The notes beneath the pieces are model-generated. The model did no database searches. It saw only the letters and a list, made by a program, of their open reading frames with translations, and was not told the origin of the DNA. 64,000 nucleotides of DNA from Parachryseolinea silvisoli (GTDB lineage: Bacteria > Bacteroidota > Bacteroidia > Cytophagales > Cyclobacteriaceae), in contig NZ_JAIOAO010000001.1 in NCBI RefSeq assembly GCF_021190955.1, positions 310,001 to 374,000 on the forward strand. The letters are read 5' to 3'. Made by a program: the position numbers and the translations under genes. Each line of letters starts with the position of its first letter. The stretch's first letter is position 1. Positions 1-7,786 of the stretch are shown piece by piece.

Positions 1-477
1 CTCGTCCACGACGGCATCACGATCGTTTCCGGCCTTGCTGCCGGCATCGATGCGGCGGCTCACCGCATCGCGTTGGAGAATAATGGACACACCGTGGGGG
101 TCATTGGCACCCCGGTTAACCACGCGTATCCTGCGGAACATGCTGCGTTGCAAGAAACCATTGCACAGCAACACCTGCTCATCAGCCCAGTGCCCTATTG
201 GCTCCACAGCCAGCAGGATTATAAGCAGAATAGTAAATTCTTCCCGGAGCGAAACAAGGTGAGCGCTGCGCTGAGCGAAGCCTCCATCATTGTCGAAGCG
301 GGCGATATGTCGGGCACGCTTGGACTGGGGCGCGCGGCGCTATATCAGAAACGGAAGTTGTTTGTGTTAGAGAGTAGCGTCTCCGACGATTCGCTTCGCT
401 GGCCGAAACAGTTCGAGGCGATGGGCGCGATCGTGGTTAGAAGCTATACTGATATTCGAAAGGCACTTCAATTATAG
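1..477 (+). CDS. DprA/SMF-like protein, 3' part
   Basis: The reading frame is open from the first base, so the 5' end lies outside the window. The visible 158 residues show a DprA/SMF Rossmann core: the loop SGLAAGIDAAAH, the PERNKVSAAL segment that matches the family's F-x-RN-x-x-I/V-A-x-L motif, and IIVEAG followed by a Ser-Gly. DprA proteins bind incoming single-stranded DNA and load RecA in natural transformation; related SLOG-fold proteins have other roles. The protein stops soon after the Rossmann fold, so the C-terminal winged helix found in many DprA proteins is absent. It is convergent with the PepSY gene and only 5 bases separate the two stop codons. A non-competence SMF paralogue is a fair alternative. 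Confidence 0.75.
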   Translation, partial: LVHDGITIVSGLAAGIDAAAHRIALENNGHTVGVIGTPVNHAYPAEHAALQETIAQQHLLISPVPYWLHSQQDYKQNSKFFPERNKVSAALSEASIIVEAGDMSGTLGLGRAALYQKRKLFVLESSVSDDSLRWPKQFEAMGAIVVRSYTDIRKALQL

Positions 478-486
478 TGACACTAT
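474..486. repeat. Perfect palindrome holding both convergent stop codons
   Basis: ATAGTG-A-CACTAT is a perfect 6-bp inverted repeat. The TAG stop of the DprA-like gene (475-477) and the stop of the PepSY gene on the other strand (483-485) both lie inside it. It is too short to be a convincing terminator. Confidence 0.5.
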
Positions 487-2075
487 GCCTTTCTCAAAAA
501 AACCAACACCCCCAGCACCGATACCGTCAACACCCCGAAAGCAGACAGCAGCATCATAATATCCCGCACATTCTTCCCGGCCCAATCCATCAGCAAGAAC
601 TTATGAAATATAGCAAACGAATAGCCCTCTATACGATCCGTAGCGCCAATACTCGCCGCGAGCCGCGATGTCGCTGTCTCAATATACAAAGCATGGTCAT
701 CAGGCGTATCATATTGCAAGCGCACGACCGGGAGCCGCTTGAAAACAAATCCATACTCCCGGCTTTCAAACTTCGGAACGATCTCCGCTTTTAAGAGCGT
801 AGCATCCTGATCCACGCCCGAACTTTGCACATCTCCCATTTCTTCACAACACGCCGCCGTCATGTTCGTGGCGTGGCTCAGCACGGCGAGGAACTTCTTG
901 CCTAGAAATTTAGCATAGGCGATATCCCCGTTCTGCCATACCATCCCATCGACAGCATCAATGTATACTGTTTGCGCGGGTTCATCGTCATTGGGCAAAT
1001 AAAACGCCTGAAAGTAATCGTGTTTACTTTTTCGTACGATGGAAAGGTTGTGCAGCCGTTCCCAGTCAACATCCAGTGCCAGCGATACCGTCGTCAACTC
1101 GCGTGTCAGGATGGCCGGCTCGTATGCCATCTCGGGCAATACATTTGGTTCGAGCTTACGGGTAGCGTGAAACGCACCGCTGAACGTAAACGTCAGTGTA
1201 ATGAAAGCTGTCGCGACCCCAATCTGCCGGTGATACTTCCGAATGCCCTTCTTCTCGGTCGCGCTGCTAAGTTTTTTAAATCGCCTCCAGAACAAGCCAT
1301 AGATCACAATGCCGGTGACCGCCGACGCCAGGATCACTCCCAGCAACGCCACCATGATCGTAATGCGCAACGTGTTATTCGTAATGTTGCCGATGAAGGC
1401 CCAATTATGAAAATTATCGAATACCCACAGAAATGCCTTGCGCGAGGTCGTATTAAAAGTACCTAACCGGCTCGAAGCAGTTTCGATATATACATCCATA
1501 CCGTCCGGCCGGTCAAAGCTTACTTTCCAAACCGGCAGGTAGCGGTTCACATATTTGTACTGCTGGTTAAACTCCTTTTGCTGCGTGACCGAGGTGATGG
1601 CGCTCTGTTGATCGTCCAGGAAATAGCGCGCCATAAACTCGGCGTATTTCTTATCACCGTCCTGGAGCAGCTCGCCGGTGGCCGCGCTGTAATACCGCAG
1701 GTAGCCGTCAATGCCCTTTACTTGATAAAAGGTTTGGCCATTGAAAGCGACCATGCGAAAGTTCTTGAAGTCGGCGACCTTGTTCCGCGTCAGCACCTCT
1801 TGCAGGGACAGTGTGATCTGCGCCTTGTCGAGCGTCTTCGGCATCATAACTTCGCGTGCGATCGTCGGCTTGAACCAATGCGACAGGAACGGGTGCATCA
1901 ATCCCGAAAGGCACCAGAATATGACGGGTATGATCGTCACCAGGCCGATCGTGCGATGCCATGCATAGATTTTACGCCGAAGCGTGGTGGTTAGATTCCC
2001 TGCCGTGGCGGATGCCCCGGATGTATTGGCCCCGGTGTCTGCCTGTTGAAAAGTGGCCATTGATTTGTTTTCCAT
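483..2075 (-). CDS. PepSY-associated membrane protein (iron-uptake reductase-like)
   Basis: This 530-residue protein has a TM segment near residues 38-60 (IGLVTIIPVIFWCLSG), a second hydrophobic pair around 230-265, a further segment near 290-305 (ATAFITLTFTFSGAFH) and a last one at the C-terminus (LLSAFGVLTVSVLGVLVF). Long periplasmic stretches between them carry repeated PepSY-like sequence. This is the PepSY-TM architecture commonly encoded with siderophore or haem TonB receptors and thought to help reduce or release iron at the inner membrane. The start at 2075 has AAGGG just upstream and lies 5 bases from the receptor stop codon, so the two are probably translationally coupled. An in-frame ATG at 2060 is a weaker alternative. 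The ferric-reduction role is inferred from the family and context. Confidence 0.82.
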   Translation of the reverse strand: MENKSMATFQQADTGANTSGASATAGNLTTTLRRKIYAWHRTIGLVTIIPVIFWCLSGLMHPFLSHWFKPTIAREVMMPKTLDKAQITLSLQEVLTRNKVADFKNFRMVAFNGQTFYQVKGIDGYLRYYSAATGELLQDGDKKYAEFMARYFLDDQQSAITSVTQQKEFNQQYKYVNRYLPVWKVSFDRPDGMDVYIETASSRLGTFNTTSRKAFLWVFDNFHNWAFIGNITNNTLRITIMVALLGVILASAVTGIVIYGLFWRRFKKLSSATEKKGIRKYHRQIGVATAFITLTFTFSGAFHATRKLEPNVLPEMAYEPAILTRELTTVSLALDVDWERLHNLSIVRKSKHDYFQAFYLPNDDEPAQTVYIDAVDGMVWQNGDIAYAKFLGKKFLAVLSHATNMTAACCEEMGDVQSSGVDQDATLLKAEIVPKFESREYGFVFKRLPVVRLQYDTPDDHALYIETATSRLAASIGATDRIEGYSFAIFHKFLLMDWAGKNVRDIMMLLSAFGVLTVSVLGVLVFLRKA

Positions 2076-2080
2076 CGCCC

Positions 2081-4438
2081 TTATTTTTTACCGGTAAAAT
2101 TGTATTGAATGCCAAACACAAACGTACGCGGCGGCGCCGGCGTATAGGTTGTGCGGTCGGTCGCATTATTGCCGCGGCTGGCGCTGGGTGAATACAGCAC
2201 ATCGCCAATGTTCAGTACGTTGCTATATACCTCGATGCCCTTCCATTGGTAGCCAATGCGATAATTGACAACGTCGAACGCATCATATCGCACCGTATTG
2301 ATCTGATTTTGATAATAGCTGCCGACGTGCTGCCACTCGATTGACGTACGGAGGTTTTTAACAAACGTCGGATAATAATAAAATTCCGTGTTCCAGCTCC
2401 ACCGGGGCGCCGTGGGCATATCGAAACCGTCCAGGTTCTGGTACTGGTCGGTCGACCGCGTGCTGATCTGGAAATCGTCAAACCGGTGCAGCGCAGTGGT
2501 CCCGCCGAAGCGGAAGAAAAACTGTTGGGTCGGCTTCACCGTAAGGCCCAGCTCCACGCCGCGGTGCAACGTCTTGCCGGCGGATTGATAGTCGGTCGAG
2601 TTGTCGGGCTGGCGAATGCTCAGCAACTCGTTGGTGCCGTTCATTTGATACAGCGCCACATCCAAGTATACCTTGTTCTCCCACCATGCAGCCCAGCCGC
2701 CTACCTCGAAGTTTTGAAACTGCGCGGGCTTCAGGTTATAATAGAACTCGGCAGGCTCTGTATTGGCCTTGCGACGGAAGATGGACGTCAACGCGGGGGG
2801 CGAAAAGCCCTGCGAGTAATTGGCATATACCCCTTTGTCTTTCGCGAGCTCGTAGGTCAGTCCTATTTTCGGTGTCATTTTGCTATACGACTTGCTGCCA
2901 TCGGACCGCTCCAGGTAGTTGTCGTACGTAAAAGACATACGGTCGTACCGTGCGCCCGCCGAGAATCGCAGATTTTTAATCGGCGAAAAATCGTATTGCA
3001 CATAGCCGGCGGCATTCCGGATCTTCGCCTCGTAGTCGGCGAGCTGAATGTCCGGGCGCTCCTGCGCAAGGGTATAGTGCTCCACTGACTTGCCGTCGGC
3101 ACGCAGCTGCGCATTCAGGTCGATCTGGTACGACCAATAGTCATTGGGTGAGTAGTCGTACATACCGCCGGCGATCAGCCGCGCGTCCAGGAAGGAAAAC
3201 TGCTGGCTGTGCTGGGCCAGTATACCGTAGCTCTTGAAGTTGTTGGAATTAATCTCACCGCGCGCTTTTGTCGGGTCGTTAGTCGCACTCGGCGTCGGGT
3301 TCCAGCGAATGCCATACGACGGGTTTTGACCATGCTCATTGTTGCGGTTAAAGAGGGTGACAAAGGTCTTCGAGCCACTATGCCAATCGTGCTCCAGGGT
3401 GAGCCGCGAACGGTTGGCGTCGGACTTCCGATACGTAAAGTCCGTGGTACTCACATACTGGCGGCTGAAGAAGGCCACGCTGTCCACGCTACCGGCGGTA
3501 TTCGAGAAGTAATTGCCATAAATAAAGTTTCCGATCAGGCGTGTGCGGGACGTGAAGTGATATTCCAGGCGCGCATTCACCGTCGTCTTGTCATAGTCCG
3601 AGTTGGCCATCCACGAATCGGTCTGTTCACTGCGCATACCCGCGATATAGAAACCAAATTTACCGGTGCGGGCCCCGGCGCTTACCTGCAGGCGGCGGTA
3701 ACCGAAGTTGTCAAATTGGATACCCACCTTTGCCGTGGGTACGGCCGTGGGGCGCTGCATGATGAAATTGACGGCGCCGCCAATGGCCTCCGCGCCGTAG
3801 ATAGAAGAGGCCGGGCCTTTAATCACCTCCACGGAGCTCAGCGCAAACTGGTTGATCTCCAGCAACGCATTGTGGTTAAATACGCCCAGCGGCCGGATCG
3901 GCACACCGTCTTCCAGGTACAGAAAATAACCGTTGGTGGTCATCGGCTGTCGTATGGCCATGGCGTGTTGCTCGTTGTTATAGTTCACCATCAGCACACC
4001 CGGCACTTTGTTGAGCGCTTCCACCAGGTGGGTGGGTTTGGTCTCGTCCAACAGCTTCGGCGACAGCCTGGAAATAGCAATGGGGGTTTCGGTGCGAAGG
4101 GTAGCCTCGCGGTTGGCTGTCACCACCACACTTTGCATCTCCTGGGCGTTGGGCATCAGGGCAACTGTGAGCGGCGCATCACCCGCGCGTACCTCCTGCG
4201 TTTCATAACCCACCATGGAGATTCTGACGAGGGGCGACTCTTCTCTGCTCGTCAATTCAAATTGCCCCGCGGCATTGGTAAAGGTGCCTACCTGTGCATT
4301 GCCTGCCAACTGTACTGTAGCACCAATGCTGGGCTCTTTGGTCTCAGCATCGTAAATTTTTCCGCGAATAACGTTTTGGCCGAAGGCCGATATACTAAAA
4401 AGGCAGAGCCCTAAAAGGGTATAAAATGTTCGATTCAT
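2081..4438 (-). CDS. TonB-dependent outer-membrane receptor
   Basis: The 785-residue product begins with a signal peptide (MNRTFYTLLGLCLFSISAFG, cleaved near FGQN). A carboxypeptidase-regulatory-like beta domain follows (about residues 22-105, starting VIRGKIYDAETKEPSIGATV), then a plug domain (about 120-225, with LVEALNKVPGV and IKGPASSIYGAEAIGGAVN), then a beta barrel ending in an aromatic-rich strand (FVFGIQYNF). Such receptors import siderophores, haem or other large ligands using TonB energy. I chose the start at 4438 because the signal peptide begins there; the frame stays open upstream to 4588 but would run into the preceding gene. Its neighbours, a PepSY protein downstream and a small HPP protein upstream, favour metal or siderophore import. 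The ligand cannot be read from the sequence. Confidence 0.92.
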   Translation of the reverse strand: MNRTFYTLLGLCLFSISAFGQNVIRGKIYDAETKEPSIGATVQLAGNAQVGTFTNAAGQFELTSREESPLVRISMVGYETQEVRAGDAPLTVALMPNAQEMQSVVVTANREATLRTETPIAISRLSPKLLDETKPTHLVEALNKVPGVLMVNYNNEQHAMAIRQPMTTNGYFLYLEDGVPIRPLGVFNHNALLEINQFALSSVEVIKGPASSIYGAEAIGGAVNFIMQRPTAVPTAKVGIQFDNFGYRRLQVSAGARTGKFGFYIAGMRSEQTDSWMANSDYDKTTVNARLEYHFTSRTRLIGNFIYGNYFSNTAGSVDSVAFFSRQYVSTTDFTYRKSDANRSRLTLEHDWHSGSKTFVTLFNRNNEHGQNPSYGIRWNPTPSATNDPTKARGEINSNNFKSYGILAQHSQQFSFLDARLIAGGMYDYSPNDYWSYQIDLNAQLRADGKSVEHYTLAQERPDIQLADYEAKIRNAAGYVQYDFSPIKNLRFSAGARYDRMSFTYDNYLERSDGSKSYSKMTPKIGLTYELAKDKGVYANYSQGFSPPALTSIFRRKANTEPAEFYYNLKPAQFQNFEVGGWAAWWENKVYLDVALYQMNGTNELLSIRQPDNSTDYQSAGKTLHRGVELGLTVKPTQQFFFRFGGTTALHRFDDFQISTRSTDQYQNLDGFDMPTAPRWSWNTEFYYYPTFVKNLRTSIEWQHVGSYYQNQINTVRYDAFDVVNYRIGYQWKGIEVYSNVLNIGDVLYSPSASRGNNATDRTTYTPAPPRTFVFGIQYNFTGKK

Positions 4439-4524
4439 GAATCCTGTGCATAAATGAAAATGAAATACATAAGGTCGCTTCCGCATCAACGCACGGAAGG
4501 AGTCAAGCGAATAGCGCTTGGAGC

Positions 4525-4908
4525 TTATGCCAGGATGGCGGGCGGATGAAAGATAGACCGGAGGCACCCCTGTAATGGGCTGCTCCAACGGGAGATATGG
4601 GCGGCGTTGTTACCGACTTTTTTTGCAGCAAAGTCAGGCATCTCTACCGCAACACAGAACAGGTTAATTTCAAATGCCATCGGCAGGGTTTGCCGGGCGG
4701 CATCGTCAGGGTCGGAAACGTGTATGGACAGGTCGTCACTAAAATCGTAATCACTGCTACACATTGCAATGGGCACTTCCGTAATCAGGCCCAGGGCAAA
4801 AGCGATCGCATGACGTTGCTGATGCAGGTAAGAGAGGAAACCGACGCGACTCGCACAATGCAGCATCATGCACGTCAAAATCAGCATTACCATCCCTTTC
4901 CTAAACAT
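4525..4908 (-). CDS. Small exported protein with HPP tail, first gene of the receptor operon
   Basis: This 127-residue protein starts with a hydrophobic segment (MVMLILTCMMLHCAS) and ends FHPPAILA. Many Bacteroidota place a small secreted protein with few Cys/His residues and a terminal HPP motif directly upstream of metal-related TonB receptors, and this one has the same position and overall layout. It lies 86 bases upstream of the receptor start on the same strand, so I read the three genes as one operon. The middle contains acidic and Cys residues (MCSSDYDFSDD, INLFCVAVE) that could bind metal, but the denser Cys clusters of the better-known relatives are missing. Family assignment is from pattern memory only. 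Confidence 0.55.
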   Translation of the reverse strand: MFRKGMVMLILTCMMLHCASRVGFLSYLHQQRHAIAFALGLITEVPIAMCSSDYDFSDDLSIHVSDPDDAARQTLPMAFEINLFCVAVEMPDFAAKKVGNNAAHISRWSSPLQGCLRSIFHPPAILA

Positions 4909-5651
4909 GCCGCAAAGATAGCGGCGGAAACCAGACGATCAAATGACAAATGCAAGGCACTGTCCTACAGGTAATTGGCCATCAACACCAAGGCTTGCGA
5001 TCACCTCGCCCGCCCGCCAGGGCCTGTCATAAAAAGCAAGCGTATTAGTATAGTTTGCTGATAATTTCTATTGGCTTATGTAAAGGTATTTAAATAAGTA
5101 CAGCCAGCCCCGAAGCGGCGGAACACAACAGCCCAGGCTGAAGCGCCCAGCGTAGGCCTGGAGAATAGACAATATAGATCATACACAAGCCCCGAAGGGG
5201 CGTAACAATTCGAGGCACGCACCGGCGATAGTCTCAATCTCCTCGGGGTGCAGGCAAGCACCTGAACGAACAACAGGTATAGCGTACTATATACACACCG
5301 GAAATATCCGGTATACTATAAATATGTTTCAACAAACTGAAAATAAATATATCCCATTCTTACAACCCTCCGCCTGGATAACCCGTTTTGAAGTACAAAA
5401 GATGCATGCTTCATTTTTATATACATGCACTATTAACGATGACCATTATGTTCGTTCTACTTGTTACCCCCGTGAATGCCCTGAGCAACCAGCATATTTC
5501 CCTTGCTGCGTATCGCAGTACACGTGGGTAGAAACCTATCATCACAGTCTTAATAACTCCCTCCTTTCTCCTGCAGGTGGCATCTGCACGGGAAGCTGTT
5601 CTATTGCCATACGGGAACGATATAGTTCCCAACGTTAAATCCTATTTTCTT
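4909..5651. other. Gene-free stretch with an intergenic repeat
   Basis: About 740 bases with no convincing gene. It holds the GCCCCGAA-type repeat described separately (5101-5260) and a small perfect inverted repeat, ACCGGA-AATA-TCCGGT, at 5297-5312. Short open frames on both strands here have no start signals or recognisable content. Confidence 0.6.
5101..5260. repeat. Bacteroidota-type GCCCCGAAGGGGC intergenic repeat
   Basis: Two copies of an AGCCCCGAAG[C/G]GGCG-AACA unit lie at 5105-5128 and 5189-5210, about 84 bases apart. Between them is an imperfect stem built from CCAGGC and GCCTGG arms. GCCCCGAAGGGGC is itself nearly self-complementary. Elements of this look are scattered between genes in many Bacteroidota genomes and often produce spurious short ORFs; the frame on the minus strand at 5076-5273 is one of these. 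Confidence 0.55.
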
Positions 5652-6119
5652 ATGGAACCACTGCAGCATGCAGTACCTGATGACGTGCGCCGCATCCTGC
5701 GGCACGCTGTACAAACCCTTCGGGCATCGGTGGCGCCGAAACAACTTTCACCCGAGCACCTCAGCGATGCCGTCGCTACCCTGGTGCAGGAATTTTACCA
5801 GGAGGCGCCACCGAGGCCCATGCCACCCGCGAAACTGGGCAAGGCCCACACACGGCCTGCGATCAGCCTGCGCGTCACGCGGGCTGCACTTGGAGCGCTG
5901 CTGCATGTAGCCGCCGCGCTGGACATCATGGCGTTCAAAAGCGGTGCAGATCTATGCCGCCGTATAGCGCCCGGGGTATCGACGCTCGGCCTGGACAGCC
6001 TCGAGCCTGAAAGCCTGTTGCGGGCGTTCCGCTATCCGACAGCGGCCGCATTCCGCAAAGTACTGACGCTCTGTACGCAAATAATCGATTACATAAAGGT
6101 AAATCGCCTGACAGAGTAG
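5652..6119 (+). CDS. Hypothetical protein with mobile-element-type C-terminal domain
   Basis: The start at ATG 5652 (MEPLQHAVPDD) gives 155 residues. I do not recognise the whole protein. From about residue 70 on (RPAISLRVTRAALGALLHV, then LCRRIAP, then a GLDSLEPESLLRAF stretch and a final helix IIDYIKVN) the spacing of hydrophobic, Ser/Thr and Asp residues resembles the C-terminal domain of RteC-like regulators and related proteins of Bacteroidota mobile elements. It is followed on the same strand by a replisome organiser and a helicase loader, which fits an element-derived regulatory or replication gene. The resemblance is by eye and could be chance. Confidence 0.55.
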   Translation: MEPLQHAVPDDVRRILRHAVQTLRASVAPKQLSPEHLSDAVATLVQEFYQEAPPRPMPPAKLGKAHTRPAISLRVTRAALGALLHVAAALDIMAFKSGADLCRRIAPGVSTLGLDSLEPESLLRAFRYPTAAAFRKVLTLCTQIIDYIKVNRLTE

Positions 6120-6271
6120 TATCACAATACTGAGGTATATAACGATTGCCCGCGAACGCTGCAGAAAGCCGGGGAGGGAAACCTCCCCTTTTCTACCCAA
6201 CTCTACCCATCTCTGACCTATCGCTGCATGCGAATGTTTATTTCATTTACGGTAAACCTAATTAATCCAAT

Positions 6272-7075
6272 ATGTTTGACACATCAGAAACCAATTTCAT
6301 TCATCACTACCTTGGTATACGCCGGGAATTCTATCGGGACAAAGAAATCCGCCAGAGTCACGTGGCGATCTATGAGGCAATATTCCTTCACTGGAATGAG
6401 ATGCGCTGGAACAATCCGGTCTCCATTATCCGCGAGGAGATCATGAAAGTCGCCAGGGTCGGTTCGAAAAATACGTTCGTGCGTTGCATGCATGAGCTCA
6501 GTCGCTGGGGTTATTTCCGCTATTTACCATCATCCAGCTCGAACGTGACCAGCATGGTGGAGGTGTATCCGCTCGAGGTGGTTGCCGCCAATGTTCAACG
6601 TCGTGTCAAAAGTGGTAAGGGCAGTGAGCCGCGACCTGTCAAAAGTGGTAACGGCGGCGGTACCGCGCCTGTACCGGAGGTGGGACCTTATATAACAAAC
6701 AATATAAACAATGCAAATAATACAAACGGTGTAAACACAGCCACACCCACAGAAGATAAGATAGAACAAGAGAATGTTCGAAATGCAAAAACAAAGGCTG
6801 GCCGGGGAACACCGGAAAGCCTGGAAGAGGTTATCGCATTTTTTCTTTCTATCAACTCCACCGAAAGCGAAGCGGCGCATTTTTTCCACCACTACAATGC
6901 CGTCGACTGGGTCAAGGGCAATAACCTGCCCGTAAAAAACTGGCACTCCACTGCCGAAGCGTGGCTTCGCAATTCCCGCCGCTTTAAGGCCCTACAACCT
7001 GGCGGCCCTACACCCGGATCACTGCAAACACCCGGTACACCCGGCGTTACAAAAAACTATAATATCAAACTCTAA
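6272..7075 (+). CDS. DnaD-like replisome organiser / replication initiator
   Basis: The 267-residue protein has an N-terminal helical, winged-helix-like part (about 1-95; SHVAIYEAIFLHWNEMRW and TFVRCMHELSRWGYFRYL). A low-complexity linker rich in Gly, Pro, Asn and Thr follows (about 110-170), then a C-terminal helical domain (about 180-240) with FFHHYNAVDW...PVKNWHSTAEAWL. This last pattern, F-x-x-H/Y-Y-x-x-x-x-W with a later W-x-x-x-x-x-x-W, is typical of DnaD-type phage replisome organisers in Bacteroidota. Such proteins recognise an origin and recruit a helicase loader. The loader gene follows 12 bases downstream, which strongly supports this reading. Poly-Asn (ITNNINNANNTN) in the linker is unusual for this genome. 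Confidence 0.7.
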   Translation: MFDTSETNFIHHYLGIRREFYRDKEIRQSHVAIYEAIFLHWNEMRWNNPVSIIREEIMKVARVGSKNTFVRCMHELSRWGYFRYLPSSSSNVTSMVEVYPLEVVAANVQRRVKSGKGSEPRPVKSGNGGGTAPVPEVGPYITNNINNANNTNGVNTATPTEDKIEQENVRNAKTKAGRGTPESLEEVIAFFLSINSTESEAAHFFHHYNAVDWVKGNNLPVKNWHSTAEAWLRNSRRFKALQPGGPTPGSLQTPGTPGVTKNYNIKL

Positions 7076-7087
7076 CACGCTACACCG

Positions 7088-7696
7088 ATGTCATCCTCCG
7101 ACTTCACCTGGTGCCTGAGCTTTCTTGAGAAACGAGGCCAGGAGCTTTATGGTCCAAAATTCCGCCTGCACGCTGTAGACCATCGCCTGATCTATAAGTT
7201 GCTAATCTATTTCCTGAAGTACGAAAAACAAGCCAGCCGACTCGAAATCGACCTGGACAAAGGCCTCCTGTTGTCGGGACCGGTCGGCTGCGGCAAGACT
7301 GCCCTTATGACGCTGATGACGTACATTCCAGGTCCCGAGCGCAACTTCATCATGCGTGGCTGCCGCGATATCGGCTTCGAGTTCATGGAAGAAGGCTATA
7401 CCGTCATTCAACGGTATAGCCGCTTGTCCTACTACCGCGACCGCCCCAAGATCTATTGCTTCGACGACCTCGGCTCGGAACGCAACCTGAAATACTTTGG
7501 CAATGAATGCAATGTACTCGGCGAAATCATGCTAAGCCGCCACGAGCTTTACGTCGCGCAAGGCATGATCACACACATCACCACCAACTACCACGCAAAC
7601 GACCTGGAAGCCGCCTACGGTGACCGTATACGCTCGCGCTTCCGCCAGCAATTCAACCTGTTTACGTTCTCCCCCGAGACGCCCGATAAGCGCTAA
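7088..7696 (+). CDS. DnaC/IstB-like ATPase, helicase loader
   Basis: This 202-residue AAA+ ATPase carries Walker A GPVGCGKTAL (about residues 63-72), Walker B IYCFDDLG (about 122-129), a sensor-1-like THITTNY and an arginine-rich end (YGDRIRSRFRQQF) that matches the sensor-2/Arg-finger region of DnaC-like loaders. The family loads the replicative helicase at origins or replication forks, and IstB-type members assist transposases. There is no IstA-like transposase nearby, and the gene is translated right after a DnaD-like protein, so a replication role is more likely. A strong terminator follows at 7724. Phages, satellites and plasmids carry the same gene pair. Confidence 0.8.
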   Translation: MSSSDFTWCLSFLEKRGQELYGPKFRLHAVDHRLIYKLLIYFLKYEKQASRLEIDLDKGLLLSGPVGCGKTALMTLMTYIPGPERNFIMRGCRDIGFEFMEEGYTVIQRYSRLSYYRDRPKIYCFDDLGSERNLKYFGNECNVLGEIMLSRHELYVAQGMITHITTNYHANDLEAAYGDRIRSRFRQQFNLFTFSPETPDKR

Positions 7697-7723
7697 CACG
7701 ACATTAGCCCGTCGTAAACCAGC

Positions 7724-7758
7724 AGAGGCTGTCTCCTGTGGAGCAGCCTCTCTTTTTT
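7724..7758 (+). terminator. Rho-independent terminator of the replication module
   Basis: AGAGGCTG (7724-7731) pairs with CAGCCTCT (7744-7751), extended by an inner CTCC/GGAG stem. After one C come six T residues (7753-7758). It ends the 6272-7696 gene pair. Confidence 0.85.
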
Positions 7759-7786
7759 ATACCTTTCCCCACTTGCGCTTGAACAA

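Noticed and set aside
3209-4414. Open frame of about 400 codons opposite the TonB receptor
   Set aside because: It lies entirely antisense to the receptor, whose signal peptide, plug and barrel are clear, and it shows no motif or start signal of its own.
5076-5273. Short minus-strand frame over the intergenic repeat
   Set aside because: It is a translation of the GCCCCGAA repeat, a known source of false gene calls in Bacteroidota.
7088-7696. IstB of an IS21-type insertion sequence
   Set aside because: No IstA-like transposase and no terminal inverted repeats are present; the DnaD-like partner favours replication.
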